Shown here: positions 50,483 through 59,256 of the stretch, one piece after another
Layout of the letters: each line of letters starts with the position of its first letter
Position numbering within the stretch: position 1 is the stretch's first letter
Assembly (NCBI GenBank): GCA_963850205.1
Contig: CAWKKJ010000015.1
Span: 496,001-560,000 of the forward strand
DNA: 64,000 bases
Reading direction: 5' to 3'
From: JACVRW01 sp963850205
Lineage (GTDB): Bacteria > Actinomycetota > Thermoleophilia > Solirubrobacterales > Thermoleophilaceae
Notes under the pieces: generated by a model
What the model was told of the DNA's origin: nothing
What the model saw: only the letters and a program-made list of their open reading frames with translations
The model's database searches: none
Position numbers and translations under genes: made by a program

Positions 50483-50818
50483 ATGGCCTACGACTCCGAG
50501 CTCGCCGGCCGCATCCGTGAGCTGATCGCCGGCGAGCAGGGCGTCAGCGAGCAGAGGATGTTCGGAGGGCTGGCCTTTCTCATCGGGGGCAACATGGCGG
50601 TCGCGGCCAGCGGCCGGGGCGGCCTGATGGTGCGCGTCGATCCCGAGGAAGAAGACGCCCTCCTGGACAAGCCGCACGCCGGGCCGTTCGAGATGCGAGA
50701 CCGGCCCGTGCGAGGCTGGCTGAGGGTCGAGGCCGAGGGCGTGCGCACCAAGCGTCAGCTCGAGCCCTGGGTCAGGCGCGGGGTGAAGTACGCGCGCTCC
50801 CTTCCCCCCAAGGCCTAG
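50483..50818 (+). CDS. TfoX N-terminal-domain protein
   Basis: A 111-residue protein of the TfoX/Sxy N-terminal family: MAYDSELAGRIRELIAGEQG, QRMFGGLAFLIGGNMAVAAS, LMVRVDPEEEDALLDKPHAG, WLRVEAEGV. In proteobacteria TfoX helps regulate competence; single-domain actinobacterial relatives have no established role. The ATG at 50483 matches the usual N-terminus; an in-frame ATG lies three codons earlier at 50474. Its stop overlaps the convergent remnant stop in a shared CTAG. Confidence 0.85.
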   Translation: MAYDSELAGRIRELIAGEQGVSEQRMFGGLAFLIGGNMAVAASGRGGLMVRVDPEEEDALLDKPHAGPFEMRDRPVRGWLRVEAEGVRTKRQLEPWVRRGVKYARSLPPKA

Positions 50819-51336
50819 ACCGCGCTCTTCGGCTTTCGCACCAGCCAGGCCACCAGCCCGCCGGCGATGATGGCCAGCACCGCGACCGTGATGAAGGTGA
50901 CCACATAGCCCTGGTTCGACGCGTCCTGAGCGGCCTCCAGATAGCGGAGAAGGGCGGGATCGGCCGAGGGGACCTTCAGGCCGCTGGCCTCGGCGGTCTG
51001 GAGCGTGTCCTTCAGAATCGTGCCCGTGCGCTCCGTGAGATCCGGAGCCAGTCGGTCATCCGATCCAGGTAGGTGGCGTGGAAGATCGAGTAGAGCACGG
51101 CGATGCCCAAGGGCCCCGCCGAACTGCTCGGCCGTGGCCGACACGCCGGAGGCCTGACCCTGGTCGCGCTCGGCGATGGAGTCGAGGCTCACCAGGTCGT
51201 TCGTGGTCAGGACCAGGGACAGCCCCACGCCGTAGACCACGAGACCGGGCAGGATGAACTCGCGGAACTCCCCAAGCATCAGGCCGGGTTGTACCGAAGG
51301 GCCGCGATGGAAGAGGATGGAACGGCCCACGATCAC
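50815..51336 (-). pseudogene. Remnant of a DHA2-type MFS transporter (C-terminal end only)
   Basis: The frame encodes the last part of an EmrB/QacA-type exporter: ILPGLVVYGVGLSLVLTTND, RDQGQASGVSATAEQFGGAL, then APDLTERTGTILKDTLQTAE and a final helix. The N-terminal ten or so helices are missing. Within it, between about 51060 and 51110, the transporter sequence GIAVLYSIFHATYLDRMTD is found in another frame, so there are two frame changes. Homology stops near 51290; upstream codons to 51336 look unrelated. The boundary lies beside the start of the amine-oxidase-like gene, suggesting an old deletion or insertion junction. Confidence 0.75.
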
Positions 51337-51349
51337 TTAGGAGCCCCAC

Positions 51350-52873
51350 GTGCCCGAGCTCGAGGTTGAGGTTGTGCCGTTCGGACCGGATTCCAACCAG
51401 GTGGACGCGGGTGCCACCGCCGCGCTGGAGGATCCGGAGGTCATGCGCCGCCTGGAGGGCAGCGACTACCGGGTGCTCTCGGCGGCGGCGCTCGAGGAGG
51501 GTGTCGAGACCACGGTCTACGACTACACCAACGAGCGGACGCTGGTGATTCAGTCGGGCCAGGAGGTGTCGGTGACCGAGACCGTCCGCCAGCCGCGGCC
51601 CAGCTACGCCGAGATCGAGGCCGCGCTGGAGGTGCTGCGCGCCGATCCCGATCTGGGCGCGGCGCTCAGGGACGGGGCGCTCCAGCACTACGCCCCCATG
51701 CCGCCCCTGGTGGCCGACGAGCTGCCCGATGGCCGGGTGGAGCGCACGGTGACGGTGGGGCTGCGGCCCGCGAACGGCGGCAAGGGCCACAACGAGATCG
51801 TGGGCGTGAAGCTCGCCGGCGGCGAGGTCGTGCGCTTCCCCGACCGAGCCCCGAGCGGAGCGCTCGCCAAGGACGCTGAGTGCGGGGTGCCCGGCGCCGG
51901 TCAGCCCACGACTCCGGAGGGCACGCCGGGGCGGGCCAAGGTCACGGTGAGCCGGGGCGGCGAGGTGCTGTGGACCTTCGTGGTGGTCCGCCCCTCCGCA
52001 TCGTCCGGCACGAGCGGATCGGGGGTCGAGTTGCGCCAGGTGGCCTATCGGGGGAAGGAGGTGCTCCGCCGCGCCCACGTGCCCATCCTCAACGTCCGCT
52101 ACAAGAACGACGCCTGCGGGCCCTTCCGCGACTGGCAGAACCAGGAGAACCACTTCAAGGCCACCGGCGCCAACGTGGCACCGGGCTTCAAACTCTGCCC
52201 GAGCAGGGCCGAGACCATCCTCGAGTCGGGACAGGACCAGGGCAACTTCCGCGGCGTGGCCATCTACGTGGACGGTGAGGAGGTCGTGGTGGTCAGCGAG
52301 CTCCAGGCCGGCTGGTACCGCTACATCAGCCGCTGGCGCCTGCACGCCGACGGTTCGATCAAGCCCCGCTTCGGCTTCGGGGCGGTGCGGGACAGCTGCG
52401 TCTGCAACGTGCATTTCCACCATGCCTACTGGCGCTTCGACTTCGACATCGCCGGCGCGGGGCACAACGAGGTGGGCGAGTTCAACGACCCGCCTCTGAG
52501 CGGAACGGCCAAGTGGCACACCCTGACCCACGAGATCCGGCGCAAGCGCGACCAGGCCAAGAAGCGACGCTGGCGGGTGCGGAACAGCGTCAGCGGCGAG
52601 AGCTATTCGCTGATCCCGGGGGAGGGCGACGGGAAGGCGGATGCCTTCGGGGTGGGCGACCTCTGGGCGCTACGGCACCGTCCCGGGCAGATCGACGACG
52701 GCATCACCATCGGCGTGGGCCACCCCCGTGCGCGCCTCAACGAGTTCATCAACGGCGAGCCGATCACGGACACCAACGTGGTGCTCTGGTACGCGGGCCA
52801 CTTCACCCATGACCTCCACGAGCACGAGGTGGGCCACATCGTGGGGCCGCTGCTCAGACCGCACGACTGGTAG
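51350..52873 (+). CDS. Copper amine oxidase-like protein with unusual cofactor site
   Basis: A 507-residue protein whose C-terminal half resembles copper amine oxidases. The H-x-H copper pair lies in NVHFHHAYWRFDFDI (His 355 and 357/358), and a third candidate His at 495 (EVGHIVGPLL). The tyrosine that becomes topaquinone normally sits in N-Y-D/E; here the aligned segment is AGWYRYISRW (322-329), so Trp and Arg flank Tyr 323. Without the canonical Asn and Asp, cofactor formation is doubtful. There is no signal peptide. A TTAGGAG run sits 6 bases before the GTG. Amine oxidation is possible, but a non-enzymatic relative is equally so. Confidence 0.7.
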   Translation: MPELEVEVVPFGPDSNQVDAGATAALEDPEVMRRLEGSDYRVLSAAALEEGVETTVYDYTNERTLVIQSGQEVSVTETVRQPRPSYAEIEAALEVLRADPDLGAALRDGALQHYAPMPPLVADELPDGRVERTVTVGLRPANGGKGHNEIVGVKLAGGEVVRFPDRAPSGALAKDAECGVPGAGQPTTPEGTPGRAKVTVSRGGEVLWTFVVVRPSASSGTSGSGVELRQVAYRGKEVLRRAHVPILNVRYKNDACGPFRDWQNQENHFKATGANVAPGFKLCPSRAETILESGQDQGNFRGVAIYVDGEEVVVVSELQAGWYRYISRWRLHADGSIKPRFGFGAVRDSCVCNVHFHHAYWRFDFDIAGAGHNEVGEFNDPPLSGTAKWHTLTHEIRRKRDQAKKRRWRVRNSVSGESYSLIPGEGDGKADAFGVGDLWALRHRPGQIDDGITIGVGHPRARLNEFINGEPITDTNVVLWYAGHFTHDLHEHEVGHIVGPLLRPHDW

Positions 52874-52958
52874 GACCGAGAACGGCCCAATCCGCTGGCG
52901 GGCGGCCTGGCTGCGGGGCTAGGTTGGGCTGCGTCCAACGAGCGGGGGGGAAGACATC

Positions 52959-53939
52959 GTGCTGGGCAGATCGATGCTGGTCGGAGCGCTGGTCCTCGTG
53001 GTACTGGCCTTGCCGGCCGGCGCCGGGGCGGCCACTCGCGTCGACGCCGACGACTCGCCGTTCTCCGGGCGGATCCTGCTGGGCGGTACCACCGGACCCG
53101 ACCAGATGACCCTGGCGGGCAACGGCTCGGTGTACGACATCAGGGATCCTGGGGGCGTCTACCGGATGTTCACCCTCGACCCCTACCTGAGCTGCCCCGA
53201 GACGGAGGACACCACGTACATCCAATGCACTGAGAGTGCCCCCTCGCGCAGCGGCCAGCAGCTCGAGGTTCAGCCCGGAGGCGGCAATGACCAGGTCAGC
53301 CTGAGCTTTCCCACTCGCAACCTCAGCGGTCCCATCGAGATCTTCGACGTCGTGGTGAACAACACCGTCGGCAGCGACCGGATCGTCTCGACCGGGCAGA
53401 GCAGCGATCACATCCTCACCAAGGGAGGGTCGGTTTCCGCCGGGCCGGGCAGGGACAGGATCAGCTTGGCCGGCGCCACCGCCCCGACCAGCGTGAGCGC
53501 CGGTCCCGGACCGGACATCATCGACAGCCGCAACAACTTCGCCGACGACGTGAGCTGCGGCACCGAGGTCGACTCGATACAGAAGGACGCCCTCGACCGC
53601 GTGAACGCCGACTGCGACGCGACCCCCGCCCCGCCGGTCACTCCGGTTCCGCCGCCCGCCACGCTCGCGCCGAAGGCCAGGTTCAAGGGCGGGCTCAGGC
53701 TGGGCACGCTGCCCAAGCTGGGGAGGGCGCTGAAGCGGGGCGTGGTGGTGCGGGTCGCCTGCACGAAGGCCACCCAGGCCCGCGCCCGGCTCACGATCGA
53801 CAGGAAGCTCGCCGGCCGGGTGGGCCTCCAGAAGCGCCGGGTGGCGACGGGGAGCGTGGCCTGCAAGCCGCCGGGGCGAAGCTCAAGCTGCGCTTCAGCA
53901 ACCAGGCCAGGAACAGGCTCGCCGGCCGGCCCAAGCTGA
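52959..53939 (+). CDS. Secreted hypothetical protein with RTX-like core, C-terminal frame break
   Basis: A 326-residue exported protein as read. Signal peptide (LVGALVLVVLALPAGAGAAT), then a beta-rich core with RTX-like turns (GGGNDQVSLSF, SAGPGRDRISLAGA, SAGPGPDIIDSRNNFADDVS), a Pro-rich linker (PAPPVTPVPPPA), and a basic domain (RLTIDRKLAGRVGLQKRRVA). Near 53866 the frame appears to lose one base. The other frame continues GAKLKLRFSNQARNRLAGRP and stops at 54007, which restores the repeat pattern of this domain. The protein probably ends at 54007 in the living organism. No enzymatic motif is seen. Confidence 0.75.
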   Translation: MLGRSMLVGALVLVVLALPAGAGAATRVDADDSPFSGRILLGGTTGPDQMTLAGNGSVYDIRDPGGVYRMFTLDPYLSCPETEDTTYIQCTESAPSRSGQQLEVQPGGGNDQVSLSFPTRNLSGPIEIFDVVVNNTVGSDRIVSTGQSSDHILTKGGSVSAGPGRDRISLAGATAPTSVSAGPGPDIIDSRNNFADDVSCGTEVDSIQKDALDRVNADCDATPAPPVTPVPPPATLAPKARFKGGLRLGTLPKLGRALKRGVVVRVACTKATQARARLTIDRKLAGRVGLQKRRVATGSVACKPPGRSSSCASATRPGTGSPAGPS

Positions 53940-54014
53940 AGCTGGCCCTGGAGGTCACGCTGGCCTCGGGGCCGAAGGCCAAGAAGATCGTGCGCCTGAA
54001 GGGCTGACCCCGGT

Positions 54015-54386
54015 TTAGACCAGGCCCGGGAAGCCGCCCTGGCGGCTGAGCTGCCGCTGGCGCGGCGTGGCCCGGCGGCCGCGGGTGGGCGGGCCGGAGA
54101 GCTCGCGCCGCACCTCGGGGTCCAGGTCGCCCAGCACGCGGGCGTGCGGGTGCCAGCCGATCGTCCCGTAGTGCCTGCGCACGAACTCGCGCAGCGCCAC
54201 CCGGTGCTCGGCGCAGGCGTAGCGGGTGGGCCCGTAGGGCCCGCGGCCGTGCCAGACCAGCCAGCCGCCCGCGTCCACGTACTCACCGAAGCGGAGCTCC
54301 TGCAGCTGCGCGGTCAGGCTGCGCTCGGCCTCGGCGACGGGCTCCGCCTCGCAGAACTCGCAGCGAAAGACCAGCCGAACGGGCAC
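54015..54386 (-). CDS. Small hypothetical protein with Cys-rich N-terminus
   Basis: A 123-residue soluble protein starting VPVRLVFRCEFCEAEPVAEA, with CxxC and a later CAEH that could make a small zinc site. It then has LRFGEYVDAGGWLVWHGRGPYGPTRYACAEH and a basic tail. I recognise no named family. The GTG at 54386 is supported by TATCCT ending 6 bases upstream on the minus strand; a longer frame would run into the transporter gene. Confidence 0.65.
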   Translation of the reverse strand: MPVRLVFRCEFCEAEPVAEAERSLTAQLQELRFGEYVDAGGWLVWHGRGPYGPTRYACAEHRVALREFVRRHYGTIGWHPHARVLGDLDPEVRRELSGPPTRGRRATPRQRQLSRQGGFPGLV

Positions 54387-54390
54387 CCGG

Positions 54391-56157
54391 TCAGGATACG
54401 CCGCCGGCGGGCGGGGCTCGCACGCCGCGCGCCGGGACCGCCGGAGCGCCGTCCCCACCGTCGGGAGCGCCGTTTCCGGCCTCCGCTCCGTCAGCCCGCT
54501 CGGGGCCCGGCGGCGGGCCCTGCCCTCCTGCACGAGCCATCGCCTCGGCGCGCGCCTGGGCCGGCGTACGCCGCAGCGCCCCCATCAGGGGAAGGGCAGA
54601 GAGAACCAGCAGCGCGGCCTGGCGGAAGGCCCAGGCGAACCCCTCCCGGGCCGAGCCGGCGGTCTCGCGGATGATCTCCTCGTCGAAGCCGGGTTTGGCC
54701 TCGAAGCGGTCCTCGGTACCGCCGGTGTAGTCGTGCAGGGTCGACTGGACCACCAGGCCTGCGAGCGGCGGCGGGATCTCCCAGTCGCCCACCACGTCCT
54801 CGATGTCGTCCTCGGCGAACCAGGACATGTGGGCGGTGAGCGCGCCGCCGAAGGTCGCGATCAGCACGGCCACACCGATGGCGGCCCCGAGCTGGCGCGA
54901 ACTGTTGAGGATCCCGGAGGCCAGGCCCAACTCGGGACCGGCCACCGCCCCCATCGCCCCCACGTTCAGCGCGGGAAAGCCCACCCCCATGCCCACGCCG
55001 ATCATGGCCAGGCCCGGGAGGATGCGGATGTAGGCCCAGGCGTCGCCTGCCGTGGAGGGCAGGAACGACACCCACAGCATTCCCACGGCCATCACGATCA
55101 GGGCGGGCTTGGCCAGCTCCCCCGGCGGGCGGGTGTCCGCCGCCTTGCCGACGAAGGGCCAGACAATGAGCCCGCAGAGCGGGACCGGCGCGATGGCCAG
55201 GGCGGCCTCCAGCTGCGTGTAGCCCCAGAGGTTCACGAACACCAGCGAGAGCAGGAGCAGCGTGCCCAGGGCGCCCGCCGCGAAGAGCAGCATGCCGATG
55301 TTGGCGTTTCGGAACTGCTTGTTGGCCACCAGCGCCGGCGTGATCAGGGGGTTGGGGGCCCGGCGCTCCCACCACACGAACAGCACGCCGAGCAGGATCG
55401 CTCCCTGCATCAGGCTCAGCCACAGCGCAAGGTCGCCGGCGAACGGGTTGGCCTCGACCAGCGCGAAGGTCAGGAACATCACGGCGCCGCCGAGCAGCAG
55501 CATGCCCCGCACGTCCACCGAGCGGCCGGCGGTGAGGTCCCAGGTCTCGGGCCACCAGCGCAGGGCCAGCACGATGCCCAGGATCCCGAAGGGAATGTTG
55601 ATGAGGAAGATCCAGTGCCAGGTGGCCACCTCCACCAGCACGCCGCCGATCACCGGGCCGAGCGCCGACGACACCAGGGCCACCACCGCGATGAGGGCCA
55701 GTCCGAAGCCGCGCTGGTGAGGCGGGAACACGAGCACGGTGATGGCGAAGCCGAGCGGCGCCAGGATGCCGGCGCCCGCGCCCTGGATCACCCGGAAGCC
55801 GATCAGCCACTCCACCGACCAGGCGGCGGCGCACAGCGCCGAGCCGATCGTGAACAGCGCCAGGCCGGCGACGAAGAACCGGCGCCGCCCGAACTGGTCG
55901 GCCAGCCGCCCCATCGACACGAGCAGGACGGCGAACACGATGTTGTAGGCGTTGATGACCCACGTGACCGTGGCGATGTCCGTGCTCATCTCGTCCTGCA
56001 GCTCGGGGATCGTGATGTTCACGATCGAGACGTCGATGAGCGACATCGCCCAGCCGATCATCATCACGCCGAAGATCCGCCACTTGTTCTCGTAGAGGAA
56101 CTCGGCCGGCGGGTTCACCCGCTCGGGGCGAGGGCTCTCGGCCGTCGCCTCGCTCAC
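54391..56157 (-). CDS. DHA2-family (EmrB/QacA-type) MFS exporter
   Basis: A 588-residue 14-helix drug/proton antiporter-type protein. SLIDVSIVNITIPELQDEM, TWVINAYNIVFAVLLVSMGRLADQFGRRR (motif A), FRVIQGAGAGILAPLGFAI (motif C-like) and WHWIFLINIPFGI are diagnostic. A Pro/Gly/Ala-rich tail of about 60 residues follows the last helix. The GTG start overlaps the stop of the sulfatase-like gene upstream, so it is the last gene of a three-gene operon. A role in exporting a product or substrate of those enzymes is possible. Confidence 0.92.
   Translation of the reverse strand: MSEATAESPRPERVNPPAEFLYENKWRIFGVMMIGWAMSLIDVSIVNITIPELQDEMSTDIATVTWVINAYNIVFAVLLVSMGRLADQFGRRRFFVAGLALFTIGSALCAAAWSVEWLIGFRVIQGAGAGILAPLGFAITVLVFPPHQRGFGLALIAVVALVSSALGPVIGGVLVEVATWHWIFLINIPFGILGIVLALRWWPETWDLTAGRSVDVRGMLLLGGAVMFLTFALVEANPFAGDLALWLSLMQGAILLGVLFVWWERRAPNPLITPALVANKQFRNANIGMLLFAAGALGTLLLLSLVFVNLWGYTQLEAALAIAPVPLCGLIVWPFVGKAADTRPPGELAKPALIVMAVGMLWVSFLPSTAGDAWAYIRILPGLAMIGVGMGVGFPALNVGAMGAVAGPELGLASGILNSSRQLGAAIGVAVLIATFGGALTAHMSWFAEDDIEDVVGDWEIPPPLAGLVVQSTLHDYTGGTEDRFEAKPGFDEEIIRETAGSAREGFAWAFRQAALLVLSALPLMGALRRTPAQARAEAMARAGGQGPPPGPERADGAEAGNGAPDGGDGAPAVPARGVRAPPAGGVS
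54393..54398 (-). promoter_or_regulatory. Candidate -10 TATCCT, leaderless type
   Basis: TATCCT on the minus strand ends 6 bases before the GTG at 54386 and lies at the very end of the transporter gene. Confidence 0.4.
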
Positions 56158-57689
56158 GGGTTCCTCCCGTCGAAGCGCTGGTCGGCGGGCTCGTTGTCGT
56201 CGTCGGGCTCGTCGTTGTCGACCGCGTCGAAGTCGTTGGGGATGTCGTCGTCGTCGCTGTCGTCGTCGCCGCGCTGGGGAGGCGGGCGCAGCGCGCCGTC
56301 GGGACCGAACTCGGGCAGGGTGCCGCCGGCGGCCGCCACCGCGATCATCGACAGGTCGGTGAGCACTCCCGGCTCGTCGCCGGCCACGTCGTCGTAGCGC
56401 TTCTCATCGTCGTCCCCGGCCTCCTCGTCGTCGTCGTAGAGGCGGCGCTCGATCTCCTGGCGGTCGGCCACCATCAGCCAGCGGTTGTCGCGCACGATGA
56501 TCATGGAGCCCACGGCGGTGATGAAGTTCTCGCGGTCCGGCAGGTCGTCCTCGTCGACCCCGTCGAACAGCGCGGTGAGGTCCTCGCCGTCCATCTTCCC
56601 GGGAATGGTGAGGCCCATCAGGGACAGGATCGTGGGGGCCACGTCGTGGCTGGACGCATACCAGTCGACGTCGTCGCCCGCCATCTCACCGCTGGGGTGG
56701 CGGATCAGGTACGGCACCTCGTAGCTCTCGCGGTGGGAGGTGGGCGCCGCCCGGCCCAGGAAGTCGTGCTCGCCCAGGGCGATGCCGTGGTCGCTCAAGA
56801 GGTAGACCACCGTGTTCTCGAGTAGCCCGCGGTACTCGAGCGAGTCCATCAGCTCGCCCACCCGACGGTCCACGCCCTCCACATGCTCCACGTAGCGCTC
56901 GCGCACCCGATCGACGGCACTATCCCCGAAGCGAAGCTCCACGAGCCGGCCGTCGATCAGGCCGATCCCCTCCTCCTCCACCTCGCCCGGCCGGACGTAG
57001 ACGAGCGGCACCTGCGCCGCGTCGAAGGGATCGAAGGCGTCGATGGCCAGGAAGAAGGGCTGCCCGCCCCTCAGGCCGCGGAGCGCGCCGATCCCGGTCC
57101 GGATGGTGCGGGCGGCGGCTTCGCCGGCCCGGTCGATCGAGGGCAGGAGCTCGGTCTGGATCCCCGCTGCGGGCGGGCCGCTCGGCGGCTTGGGCGCACC
57201 CGGGCTGCGGCGCACGTCGGGAAAGCGCGGGCCCGCGAACACCGGGTTGTCGGTTACCCAGACGGTGGTCACGCCCGCCGCCCGCATCACCTCGGTCATC
57301 AGCGGCTGGTGGTCCCACACGGGGTTGAAGCCGGGGACGGCCGGCATCCCCTCGGTCCGGCGCCAGTCACGGAAGGGAAAGCCGCGCATACCGGTCGCCA
57401 GGGTGCGCCGCACCGACAGCGCGGGCATGGACTCCGGGATGGCCCGGTCGAAGCGCAGCGAGTCGCCGGTGAGGTCGTCCAGGTTGGGCGTGTCGGCGGG
57501 CGAGTCGCCCTCGAACGCGTTCACATGGCTGGCCCGCACCAGCGGAAGCACCACCAGCACGACGTTCAGCCGCTCCTCGTCGGTGTCCTGGGCGCGGGCC
57601 GACCGCGGCGCCATGGCGGACCCGGCCAGCGCCGCACCGGCGGCGGTCGCCCCGCCGCGCCGCAGCAGGCCCCGGCGCGTGAGCGTCAC
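56154..57689 (-). CDS. Sulfatase-like protein lacking the nucleophile and one metal site
   Basis: A 511-residue Tat-exported member of the alkaline phosphatase/sulfatase superfamily (leader TRRGLLRRGGATAAGAALAG, cleavage near SARAQD). The later metal site is kept (YLLSDHGIALGEHDFLGR), but the first Asp pair is lost (VVLPLVRASHVNAF) and the formylglycine position reads PALSVRR instead of CxPxR. Catalysis is therefore unlikely in the usual way. The last 60 residues are strongly acidic (DDSDDDDIPNDFDAVDNDEP), perhaps calcium-binding. It overlaps the paralogue upstream (GTGA) and the exporter downstream. It may be a partner or binding subunit of the upstream enzyme. Confidence 0.82.
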   Translation of the reverse strand: MTLTRRGLLRRGGATAAGAALAGSAMAPRSARAQDTDEERLNVVLVVLPLVRASHVNAFEGDSPADTPNLDDLTGDSLRFDRAIPESMPALSVRRTLATGMRGFPFRDWRRTEGMPAVPGFNPVWDHQPLMTEVMRAAGVTTVWVTDNPVFAGPRFPDVRRSPGAPKPPSGPPAAGIQTELLPSIDRAGEAAARTIRTGIGALRGLRGGQPFFLAIDAFDPFDAAQVPLVYVRPGEVEEEGIGLIDGRLVELRFGDSAVDRVRERYVEHVEGVDRRVGELMDSLEYRGLLENTVVYLLSDHGIALGEHDFLGRAAPTSHRESYEVPYLIRHPSGEMAGDDVDWYASSHDVAPTILSLMGLTIPGKMDGEDLTALFDGVDEDDLPDRENFITAVGSMIIVRDNRWLMVADRQEIERRLYDDDEEAGDDDEKRYDDVAGDEPGVLTDLSMIAVAAAGGTLPEFGPDGALRPPPQRGDDDSDDDDIPNDFDAVDNDEPDDDNEPADQRFDGRNP

Positions 57690-59224
57690 CCGCCGATCAC
57701 CGCCTTGGTCCCGGAGGGCTGGAACTGCGGCAGCGTGCCGCCGGCCTCGTCCTCGAGCACGCGCCAGAGCCGGTCGACCACCTGGGGATGGTCGGCGGCC
57801 ACGTCGCGCAGCTCGCGCGGGTCGCGGCTCTTGTCGTAGAGACGCTTGCGCCTGCCCTCGCTGTCGGAGATCAGAAACCACTCGCGGTCGCCGCAGAGCA
57901 CGTAGTTGTCGTAACAGGAGGTGAAGTGCGGCCGCGCGGCCGGCTCGCCGCCCTCGAAGAACACCGACAGGTCCTCCCCGTTCATCATCCCCGGCGCCCG
58001 GACCCCCATGAAGGAGAGCGCAGTGCGCGACAGGTCGTGCGTGGAGGCGAAGAAGTCGCTGGTCTCACCGGCGAGCTTGCCCTCGGGGTGCCGGATCATG
58101 CAGGGCACGTGGTAGATGTGCCATTGGGCCCTTGCGCCGTGCTTGCCCAGCACGCCGTCCTCGCCCAGGGTGAGCCCGTGGTCGGACATGTACATCACCA
58201 CGGTCTCGTCCAGCAGGTTGCGGTCGGCCAGCGTGTTCATCAGGCGCCCGACCCACTCGTCCATGAAGGTGATCTCCGCGGCGTACAGCTCGCGGACGCG
58301 GTCGAGCGTCGGGTCGTCCACGTCCACGTCGATCACCCAGCTGTAGGGGGTCTCGAAGGGCTGGATCGGGATGATCCCCTTCTTCTCGATCCCCTTCGGG
58401 CCGCCGAAGCGGTTCATGTAGACCCGCGGCGGGTCGAGCGGCTCGTGCGGGTCGAACGCGTCGACGCCGAGGAAGAAGGGCCGCTTCTTCTCCAGGTCGT
58501 CGACCAGGTTGATCCCGCTGCGCACCACCCGCGCGGTGGGGTAGTCGTTGTCGGCGTCGCGGTAGACGCTGTTCCAGCCCACCATCGAGCGCAGCCGGCC
58601 CACCTCAACGGTGTCGGAGAGCTCGGGCAACAGGTAGCGCTCGATCGCCGAGCGCTGGGCGGGACGCTTGAAGGGCTTGTTGAGGAAGCGGTAGGCGCCC
58701 TGCGAGTAGCTGGGCCGGGCCCAGTCGAGCGTGCGCCGGAAGTTGCCGAAGCGCGGACCGATCAGGAAGGGGTTGTCGGTGCAGTAGGCGGTCTCGACCC
58801 CCGCCTCGCCCAGCGTCTCGGTGATGATCGGCTGGAAGTCCGGAATCGGGATCCAGCCGGGTCCCACAGGCAGCCCCTTGGTGGGCACGTAGTTGCGAAA
58901 CGGGAACGAGCGCACGCCGGTGAGAAGGGCCCGGCGAGCGGGCCCGGTGGGCATCGCCTCGGGCACCGCGAGGTCGAACTTCAGCGAGTCCTTGGCCAGG
59001 GCGTCCAGGTTCGGCGTGTTGTTGCGGCTGTCCCTGTTGTAGGCGCCGATGTAGTCCGCGCGCGTGGAATCCGTGAAGATCAGGACGACGTTGGGCGCAT
59101 CGGAGCCGTGGTCGGTGGAGGGCTCGAAGTAGTCGTCGCCGCAGGCTGCGGCGCCCATGGCGGCGGCACCGGCGCCGCCGGCCTGGAGCAAACCTCTGCG
59201 TGTAAAGCCGCGGCGCGAGCCCAT
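57686..59224 (-). CDS. Sulfatase-like hydrolase with Thr at the nucleophile position
   Basis: A 512-residue protein with a twin-arginine leader and lipobox (TRRGLLQAGGAGAAAMGAAAC), so probably a Tat-exported lipoprotein. The alkaline phosphatase-superfamily core shows VVLIFTDSTRADYIGAYN, LNTLADRNLLDETVVMYMSD and DHGLTLGEDGVLGKHG. At the formylglycine site it has PTGPARRALLTG: the Cys of CxPxR is Thr. Several phospho-transferring members of the superfamily use Thr, so a phosphodiesterase or phosphotransferase is more likely than a sulfatase. It heads an operon with a degenerate paralogue and an MFS exporter. Confidence 0.85.
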   Translation of the reverse strand: MGSRRGFTRRGLLQAGGAGAAAMGAAACGDDYFEPSTDHGSDAPNVVLIFTDSTRADYIGAYNRDSRNNTPNLDALAKDSLKFDLAVPEAMPTGPARRALLTGVRSFPFRNYVPTKGLPVGPGWIPIPDFQPIITETLGEAGVETAYCTDNPFLIGPRFGNFRRTLDWARPSYSQGAYRFLNKPFKRPAQRSAIERYLLPELSDTVEVGRLRSMVGWNSVYRDADNDYPTARVVRSGINLVDDLEKKRPFFLGVDAFDPHEPLDPPRVYMNRFGGPKGIEKKGIIPIQPFETPYSWVIDVDVDDPTLDRVRELYAAEITFMDEWVGRLMNTLADRNLLDETVVMYMSDHGLTLGEDGVLGKHGARAQWHIYHVPCMIRHPEGKLAGETSDFFASTHDLSRTALSFMGVRAPGMMNGEDLSVFFEGGEPAARPHFTSCYDNYVLCGDREWFLISDSEGRRKRLYDKSRDPRELRDVAADHPQVVDRLWRVLEDEAGGTLPQFQPSGTKAVIGG

Positions 59225-59256
59225 GCGTACCGGCGGCAGGCTAGCTGAGGAGTCCC

